Shown here one piece after another: positions 59,481-64,000 of a stretch of 64,000 nt of DNA (positions are counted from its first letter, which is position 1; each line of letters begins with the position of its first letter). Both the position numbers and the translations under genes were made by a program. The notes below the pieces were generated by a model. It made no database searches. It saw nothing but the letters and a program-made list of their open reading frames with translations, and was not told the origin of the DNA. The DNA is from JAUQQI01 sp042408785 (GTDB lineage Bacteria; Chloroflexota; Dehalococcoidia; JAUQQI01), in contig JBHOQU010000124.1 in NCBI GenBank assembly GCA_042408785.1, positions 62,001 through 126,000 of the forward strand. The letters run 5' to 3'.

Positions 59481-61943
59481 CTAGCTTACTTCCACCGAAA
59501 GGGGCATCTCCCGCAGCCGACCCAGGATGGCCCGGTGCTCCGGCCGGCCAAGGTCCGGGTCCCGGGCCAGCAGCCGGCGGGCCGCCTCCCGGGCCAGCTC
59601 CAGGAGGGAGAGGTCGGAGACCTGGGCCAGCTTCAGGTCGGGCAGGCCGCTCTGCCGGGTGCCGAAGTATTCGCCCGGCCCCCGCATCTTCAGGTCGGCC
59701 TCGGCCAGCTCAAGGCCGTTGTGGGACCGCTCCACCAGCCGGAGCCGCTCGACTGCCTCGGCCGAGGAGTTTTCGGTCAGGAGCACGCAGTAGGAGTCGG
59801 CCTCGCCGCGCCCCACCCGGCCCCGGAGCTGGTGGAGCTGGGCGAGCCCGAACCGCTCGGCCCCCTCAATGACCATCACCGTGGCGTTGGGGATGTCGAT
59901 CCCCACCTCCACCACCGGGGTGGCCACCAGGATATCCAGCTCCCGGTCCCGGAAGGCCCGCATCACCCGCTCCTTCTCGGCCGCCGCCATCCGGCCGTGG
60001 AGGAGGCCCACCCGCAGGTCGGGGAAGACCTCGGTGCGCAGCCGCTCGAATTCGGCCTCGGCCGCCTTAACCTGGAGGGCCTCGGACTCCTCGATGAGGG
60101 GGCAGATGACGAAGGCCTGGAAGCCCCGCTCCACCTGCTGGCGGATGAACTGGTAGACCAGGTGGCGGCGCTCCGGCTCGATGAGCCTGGTCTTCACCGG
60201 CTTCCGGCCGGGGGGAAGCTCGTCGATGATGGAGAGGTCCAGGTCGCCGTAAAGGGTGAGGGCCAGGCTGCGGGGGATCGGGGTGGCCGTCATCACCAGG
60301 ACGTGGGGGTTCTCCCCCTTACGCCGGAGGGCGCTGCGCTGGACCACCCCGAACCGGTGCTGTTCGTCCACCACCACCAGACCCAGCTTGGAAAAGGCAA
60401 CGGTTTCCTGGATGAGGGCGTGGGTCCCCACCACGATGGCCACCTCACCGGCCTGGAGAAGCCGGTAAAGCTCCTCCCGCCGCACCCGGCCGTTGTCCCC
60501 GGCCGGCCCCGCCTCGAAAAGGGCGGGCTGGGGCTCGGGCCGGGGCCAGACCCGGGCGAAGCTGGCGGTGAGCAGTCCGACCCGCGGCCGCAGGCCCTCG
60601 GGCAGGCCCGAAAGGAGGCGCCCCAGGGTGTTGAAATGCTGCTCGGCCAGGATCTCCGTCGGGGCCATCAGGGCGGCCTGGTGACCGCTCCCCACCGCCA
60701 TGAGCATGGCCGCCGCCGCCACCACCGTCTTGCCGCTCCCCACGTCCCCCTGGAGCAGCCGGTTCATTGGCCGGTCCCGGGCCAAGTCGGCCAGCACCTC
60801 CCCGAGAACCCGCTCCTGGGCGGCGGTAAGTTTAAAGGGCAGGGCGGCGATAAAGGCGTCCACCAGCTCCCGCCCGCCCTGAAGGCGGGGGGCCGTGGCT
60901 CCCACCTCGGCCTGCCGGCGCCGGGTCAGCACTAGAACCTGGATGTAGAAAAGCTCCTCGAAGGCCAGCCGGCGCCGGGCGGCGTGGAGGGCGGCGTAAT
61001 CATCGGGAAAGTGAATCTGCCGCAGGGCCGTGGCCAGGTCCACCAGGTCGAACTCGGCCCGGAGCCAGGCCGGCAGACCATCGGGAATAGAATCCAGGCA
61101 GAGATCCAGGGCGGCTTTAATCAGGCGGCGCAGGGTTTTGGGGGTGAGCCCCTCGGTGACCCGGTAGACGGGGACCAGCCGGCCGGTGTGCAGAAGCTCC
61201 TCGGCCCCGTCGTAGACCTCGTATTCGGGGGACTCAAAAACCTTGACCCCCCGGAAGTATTCGGTCCGGCCGCTCAGGACCAAGGTGGTGCCGGTTTTGA
61301 GGGTGCGGGCCAGGTAGGGCTGGTTGAACCAGACGACTCGGAGGGTTCCCGTTTCGTCGGCCACCAGGGCCTCGGTGGCCGGCAGGCCCCGGGCGCCCAG
61401 GCGGGTGGCCTGGACGGCGATGAGGCGGCCGATGACGGTGGCCTCCTCGTGGGGCCTGAGCTCGGCGATTTTCCGGACCCGGCTCCAGTCCTCGTACCGG
61501 AAGGGGAAGTGGTAAACCAGGTCCCGGACGGTCCTGATGCCGAGGCGGCCCAGCCGCCGGGCGGTAATCCGGTCCACCCGGGGCAGGCGGGTGACGGGAT
61601 CCTCAGGGTCGAGGCTCGCGCCGGCCGGGCGGGGCCGACTCTGGCGGGGGGCGGCCGTGGCTGTCGGGGCAGCCCGGTCGAGGGCGGCCCGGATGGTGCG
61701 GGCCCACTGGCGGGCCTGCTCCAGCCAGAGGACCCGGCTATCCGGGTCGAGGGCGGCGTAGCTTTCCAGTTCAGGGAAGCCCGTCAGCAGGCTCTGGGCG
61801 GCGGCCAGCCGCCGCCAGCTGGCCAGGAACCCGTCGAGGCCGCCCTCGACCGTCTGGTCCCGGCCGCCCCGTTTCAGCTCCAGCTCGATGATCTGGCAGA
61901 ACCGGTCGAGAAGCTCTGCCGGACCGCGGGTTTGCGGCGTCAT
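59481..61943 (-). CDS. recG: ATP-dependent DNA helicase RecG
   Basis: RecG remodels stalled replication forks and Holliday junctions. The 820-residue protein has an extra N-terminal ~110-residue helical region, the wedge/OB domain (RVDRITARRLGRLGIRTVRDLVYHFPFRYEDWS...), Walker A LLQGDVGSGKTVVA, motif Ia PTEILAEQH, DEQH-box VVVDEQHRFGV, motif III TATPIPRSLALT, and motif VI QLRGRVGRGEADSYC. The N-terminal extension is common outside Proteobacteria. It lies 39 nt after the small upstream gene. Confidence 0.96.
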   Translation of the reverse strand: MTPQTRGPAELLDRFCQIIELELKRGGRDQTVEGGLDGFLASWRRLAAAQSLLTGFPELESYAALDPDSRVLWLEQARQWARTIRAALDRAAPTATAAPRQSRPRPAGASLDPEDPVTRLPRVDRITARRLGRLGIRTVRDLVYHFPFRYEDWSRVRKIAELRPHEEATVIGRLIAVQATRLGARGLPATEALVADETGTLRVVWFNQPYLARTLKTGTTLVLSGRTEYFRGVKVFESPEYEVYDGAEELLHTGRLVPVYRVTEGLTPKTLRRLIKAALDLCLDSIPDGLPAWLRAEFDLVDLATALRQIHFPDDYAALHAARRRLAFEELFYIQVLVLTRRRQAEVGATAPRLQGGRELVDAFIAALPFKLTAAQERVLGEVLADLARDRPMNRLLQGDVGSGKTVVAAAAMLMAVGSGHQAALMAPTEILAEQHFNTLGRLLSGLPEGLRPRVGLLTASFARVWPRPEPQPALFEAGPAGDNGRVRREELYRLLQAGEVAIVVGTHALIQETVAFSKLGLVVVDEQHRFGVVQRSALRRKGENPHVLVMTATPIPRSLALTLYGDLDLSIIDELPPGRKPVKTRLIEPERRHLVYQFIRQQVERGFQAFVICPLIEESEALQVKAAEAEFERLRTEVFPDLRVGLLHGRMAAAEKERVMRAFRDRELDILVATPVVEVGIDIPNATVMVIEGAERFGLAQLHQLRGRVGRGEADSYCVLLTENSSAEAVERLRLVERSHNGLELAEADLKMRGPGEYFGTRQSGLPDLKLAQVSDLSLLELAREAARRLLARDPDLGRPEHRAILGRLREMPLSVEVS

Positions 61944-61982
61944 CCTGCCAGGTTTCAGTCTAACGGCCGGGGAAAACCTGAG

Positions 61983-62285
61983 TCAAGGGTTGTGCCGGGG
62001 GCGGCCGAAGAGGCGGCGGAGGAAGCCCGCCGGGCCGGCATCCGGCGGGGGCGGCGACCGCAGGTCGTAGCCGTGCCGGGCGGCGGCCTCCCAGAGGGCG
62101 CAGGCCAGCAGCCGAAACTCCACCTCCGTCACCTCTCCGTCGGCGTTGAAGGCGTCGGGGCAGGCGGCCTCGAGGGCTTCCCGGGCCCAGTCGGGGCCGG
62201 CGAAGGCGAGCCGGCCGTCGAAGTAGCTTAAGGCGGCCACGACCCGGCCCCGGCCGTCGAAAACCTGAACCCGAAGGGTCGTCAT
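61983..62285 (-). CDS. Small hypothetical protein coupled to the JAMM gene
   Basis: I do not recognise this 100-residue protein. It begins with a beta-rich stretch (RVQVFDGRGRVVAALSYFDGRLAFAG), then two helices with acidic residues, and ends in a Pro/Arg-rich tail (RRLFGRPRHNP). There is no signal, Cys motif or membrane segment. Support for its reality is the ATGA overlap with the JAMM-protein stop and the proximity to recG. It may work with the JAMM protein, but that is inference. Confidence 0.65.
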   Translation of the reverse strand: MTTLRVQVFDGRGRVVAALSYFDGRLAFAGPDWAREALEAACPDAFNADGEVTEVEFRLLACALWEAAARHGYDLRSPPPPDAGPAGFLRRLFGRPRHNP

Positions 62286-62704
62286 CGGCCGGCGGCTTCG
62301 TCGGGAACGACCTCCACCGGAACCTCTTCAACCCGGCCGTCCCGGATGTAAAAGGCCCGGACCACCGGCCGGTCGGGATCCTTTAAAGAGATGATGAAGT
62401 ATAGGGTGTCGGGCCAGTAGGCCAGGCGGATGTCGGTGGCCGAGGGGTAGGCTTCGGTGTGGGTGTGAGAGTGGTAGATGCCCAGCCACTCCCAGTCGTT
62501 TTCCCGGATCTCCTGGTCGATTTTGATAAGTTCCCTCGGGTCGACGCTGTAGCGGTAGGGGCTCTGCTCGACGTTGGTGCACCGGTAAAGCTTGACGATT
62601 TTCCCGTCCTTCCCGGCCAGTACCCCGCAGCACTCGTTGGGGGCCTCGGCCCGGGCGTGGGCCACCATCGCGTCGGCGTAGGCCTTCGGCAACCTGAAAG
62701 CCAT
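62282..62704 (-). CDS. JAMM/MPN+ (M67 family) metallopeptidase
   Basis: A 140-residue JAB1/MPN/Mov34 domain protein. The zinc motif is complete: Glu in PNECCGVLAG and the HSHTHTEAYPSATD block (HxH, Ser, Asp). Bacterial stand-alone members cleave C-terminal extensions of ubiquitin-like sulfur carriers (ThiS, MoaD or CysO type) or free cysteine adducts. Molybdopterin-dependent cox genes start 280 bp away on the other strand, which makes a MoaD-type substrate conceivable but unproven. ATG 62704 fits the family start. GTG 62734 would add ten residues, and neither has a clear ribosome site. Confidence 0.88.
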   Translation of the reverse strand: MAFRLPKAYADAMVAHARAEAPNECCGVLAGKDGKIVKLYRCTNVEQSPYRYSVDPRELIKIDQEIRENDWEWLGIYHSHTHTEAYPSATDIRLAYWPDTLYFIISLKDPDRPVVRAFYIRDGRVEEVPVEVVPDEAAGR

Positions 62705-62734
62705 GGTCTTCGGCAGGAAGTTAGAAGTATCCAC

Positions 62735-62904
62735 GATGTATTTTAACCCAGACCCGAAGCCGGGGCTTTCAAGTTATCCGCCAAAGTGTCGCCGGTCAGT
62801 TGCTGGTTTAGTTGTGGCGACGCACCGCCGTGGGCCACTACGGCAGGCCGGCTTCCGGGCCCCAATGTGGAACCTGGGAGTCCCCGGACCGGCGCCCGCC
62901 GCGC
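62735..62904 (+). promoter_or_regulatory. Intergenic region between JAMM gene and cox operon
   Basis: No coding sequence is seen. A 29-nt block at 62808-62836 resembles 6285-6257 on the minus strand (22 of 29 bases, same internal spacing). In both places it lies 150-180 nt upstream of a gene in the same orientation. GCCGG near 62791 and CCGGC near 62848 could close a stem around it. Confidence 0.35.
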
Positions 62905-62934
62905 TTGACAGCCTAGGTCCCGGCGGCCAATAAT
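62905..62934 (+). promoter_or_regulatory. Promoter of the cox operon
   Basis: A perfect TTGACA (62905-62910) is followed after 18 bp by AATAAT (62929-62934). The predicted start near 62941 leaves a ~43-nt leader with AAGGAG before coxG. Confidence 0.65.
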
Positions 62935-62983
62935 AGACCAGGTTCACGGTCGGCCGGGCGGCCTCGAAAAAGGAGTTTAAGTC

Positions 62984-63433
62984 ATGCGGGTGGAGAGGCA
63001 ATACACCTTCGCCGTTGACCAGGAAACCCTCTGGAACCTCATCCTCGACCCCACCGTCATCTCCAAGGTCCTGCCGGGGGTGCAGAAGCTGGAAGAGGTC
63101 GGGCCCGAGGAATACAACCTGACCGCCAGCGTTGGGGTCGGTCCGGTGCGGGGCTCCTTCAGCGGCTACGTCAAGATTGCCGAGAAAGACCCCCCCAGGA
63201 AGTACCGGCTTCAGACCGAGATGCGGGGCGGCCCCGGCTTCGTCCGGGGCGACGGCGAGGTGGAGCTCGTTCCGGCCGACGGCCAAACCACCCTCATCTT
63301 CCGGGGCGATGTGGTTATCGGGGGCATGCTGGCCAGCGTCGGCCAGCGCCTGGTCGAGGCCACGGCCGCCATGCTCATGGACCAGGGCTTTAAGGCCCTG
63401 GAGGCCGAAATCAATTCCCGGCTGCAAAAATAA
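62984..63433 (+). CDS. coxG: CoxG-type SRPBCC protein (CO dehydrogenase maturation)
   Basis: A 149-residue START/SRPBCC-fold protein of the CoxG group: VERQYTFAVDQETLWNLILDPTVISKVLPGVQKLEEVGPEEY, then GPVRGSFSGYVKI and GDVVIGGMLASVGQRLVEATA. CoxG is linked to membrane recruitment or maturation of aerobic CO dehydrogenase and related molybdenum hydroxylases. AAGGAG precedes the ATG. coxS follows after 24 nt, supporting the assignment. Unlike some CoxG, it lacks a C-terminal membrane tail. Confidence 0.88.
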   Translation: MRVERQYTFAVDQETLWNLILDPTVISKVLPGVQKLEEVGPEEYNLTASVGVGPVRGSFSGYVKIAEKDPPRKYRLQTEMRGGPGFVRGDGEVELVPADGQTTLIFRGDVVIGGMLASVGQRLVEATAAMLMDQGFKALEAEINSRLQK

Positions 63434-63457
63434 CTCGAAAGGGGGTAGCTGAAGGCT

Positions 63458-63952
63458 ATGGCCAGGGTTTCTATTCGCATCAACGGGGTTGTTCACGAAG
63501 CGGATGTGGAGCCGAGGCTTCTCTTGGTCCACTTCATCCGGGAGGTGGCCGGCCTCACCGGCACCAACATCGGGTGCGACACCAGCCAGTGTGGGGCCTG
63601 CACCGTCATCATGAACGGCCGGGCGGCCAAGTCCTGCACCTTCCTGGCCGTCCAGTGCGACGGAGCCGACATCCTGACCATCGAGGGCCTGGCCAAGGAC
63701 GGCCAGCTTCACCCGATTCAGCAGGCCTTCTGGGAAAAGCACGGCCTCCAGTGCGGCTACTGCACCCCGGGCATGATCATGACGGCCTACCACTTCCTCC
63801 AGATGAATCCGAACCCCACCGAGGAGCAGATCCGCCACGCCCTGGAGGGCAACATCTGCCGGTGCACCGGCTACCACAATATCGTCAAGGCCATCCAGTA
63901 CGCCGCCGAGCTGATGCGGGGCGGCGCCCCCGCCGCCACCCCGGCCGACTGA
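63458..63952 (+). CDS. coxS: Molybdenum hydroxylase small [2Fe-2S] subunit (CoxS-like)
   Basis: A 164-residue iron-sulfur subunit passing electrons from the Mo site to FAD. The N-terminal plant-ferredoxin-type cluster has ligands in GCDTSQCGACTV and KSCTF. The C-terminal helical domain holds the second cluster, in CGYCTPGM and NICRCTGYHNI. The same architecture serves CO dehydrogenase, xanthine dehydrogenase and other aldehyde oxidases. The coxG neighbour favours CoxS, but the large subunit, which carries the deciding active-site loop, is beyond the window. Confidence 0.9.
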   Translation: MARVSIRINGVVHEADVEPRLLLVHFIREVAGLTGTNIGCDTSQCGACTVIMNGRAAKSCTFLAVQCDGADILTIEGLAKDGQLHPIQQAFWEKHGLQCGYCTPGMIMTAYHFLQMNPNPTEEQIRHALEGNICRCTGYHNIVKAIQYAAELMRGGAPAATPAD

Positions 63953-63989
63953 ACGGGTTTTTCGGGAGCATGCTGCGGAGGAGGTTAAG

Positions 63990-64000
63990 ATGGTTCAGGC
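63990..64000 (+). CDS. Start of the next cox-operon gene (cut by window end)
   Basis: ATG 63990 (reading M-V-Q-A...) follows a strong GGAGGAGG site at 63978-63985, 37 nt after the coxS stop. Only three codons and part of a fourth are visible. By operon convention it should be the large Mo subunit (coxL) or the FAD subunit (coxM). Confidence 0.6.

Overview
This 64-kb window is GC-rich bacterial chromosome, densely packed on both strands. It reads as core chromosome of a free-living, probably thermophilic and at least partly aerobic bacterium. A Chloroflexota lineage (Dehalococcoidia- or Thermomicrobia-like) is my best inference. The reasons are the run miaA-dapF-dapL-hflX, the archaeal-type phosphoglycerate mutase, a Qng1 queuosine-salvage enzyme, 2-oxoglutarate dehydrogenase, the start of an aerobic-type CO dehydrogenase operon, and a secreted protein ending in an FFPVIRN-like tail. 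A deep Firmicutes relative (AmaP is typical there) is not excluded. Promoters of the TTGACA / 17-18 bp / TATAAT type and GGAGG ribosome sites are easy to see, and many genes overlap by ATGA, GTGA or TAATG.

Layout. 1-6.1 kb: the end of mtaB, amaP and scpB (+), then on the minus strand a GAF protein and an MmgE/PrpD protein, a stand-alone structured RNA with its own promoter (about 3598-3814), rimI, an amine-dehydrogenase-like reductase and an unknown protein. 6.1-7.1 kb: tRNA-Phe, its terminator, and a decayed tyrosine integrase, which together look like the scar of an integrative element. 7.1-14.2 kb: aldehyde dehydrogenase (-), then qng1, a class B penicillin-binding protein, rnhB, yraN, two FmdB-type zinc ribbons, thiE and a translin homologue (+). 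14.2-18.4 kb: two tandem membrane pyrophosphatases, one with the K+-dependent and one with the K+-independent signature. 18.5-23 kb: two coupled secreted clan-A glycoside hydrolases. 23-25.2 kb: two trypsin-fold proteases and a LuxR-type regulator (-). 25.3-26.3 kb: a UbiA prenyltransferase (+).

26.3-36.3 kb: a nine-gene minus-strand chain, in order of transcription pgk, apgM, tpiA, an orphan peptide-binding lipoprotein, a sugar epimerase, miaA, dapF, dapL and hflX. 36.4-38.2 kb: hisS and a small phosphatase (+). 38.1-40.2 kb: hsp20, rhomboid protease and a Clp-fold membrane protease (-). 40.4-46.4 kb: nitrilase, then sucA, sucB and a methyltransferase (+). 46.3-49.4 kb: an aminotransferase, mutL and tRNA-Ala (-). 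49.5-52.9 kb: a padR-MFS exporter pair with a clear operator, and chrA (-). 53-54.7 kb: a sigma-70 factor with an extra segment in region 3. 54.7-62.7 kb: a long minus-strand unit of JAMM protein, small protein, recG, lipoprotein glycoside hydrolase, argS, an rpiB-like gene and a Rieske-fusion gene broken by four frameshifts. 62.9-64 kb: coxG, coxS and the first codons of the next cox gene.

The items I would follow first are the unassigned RNA at 3.6-3.8 kb, the paired pyrophosphatases with a conversion-like tract, the sigma factor with its region-3 insertion, the Rieske-fusion pseudogene and the tRNA-Phe integration scar.
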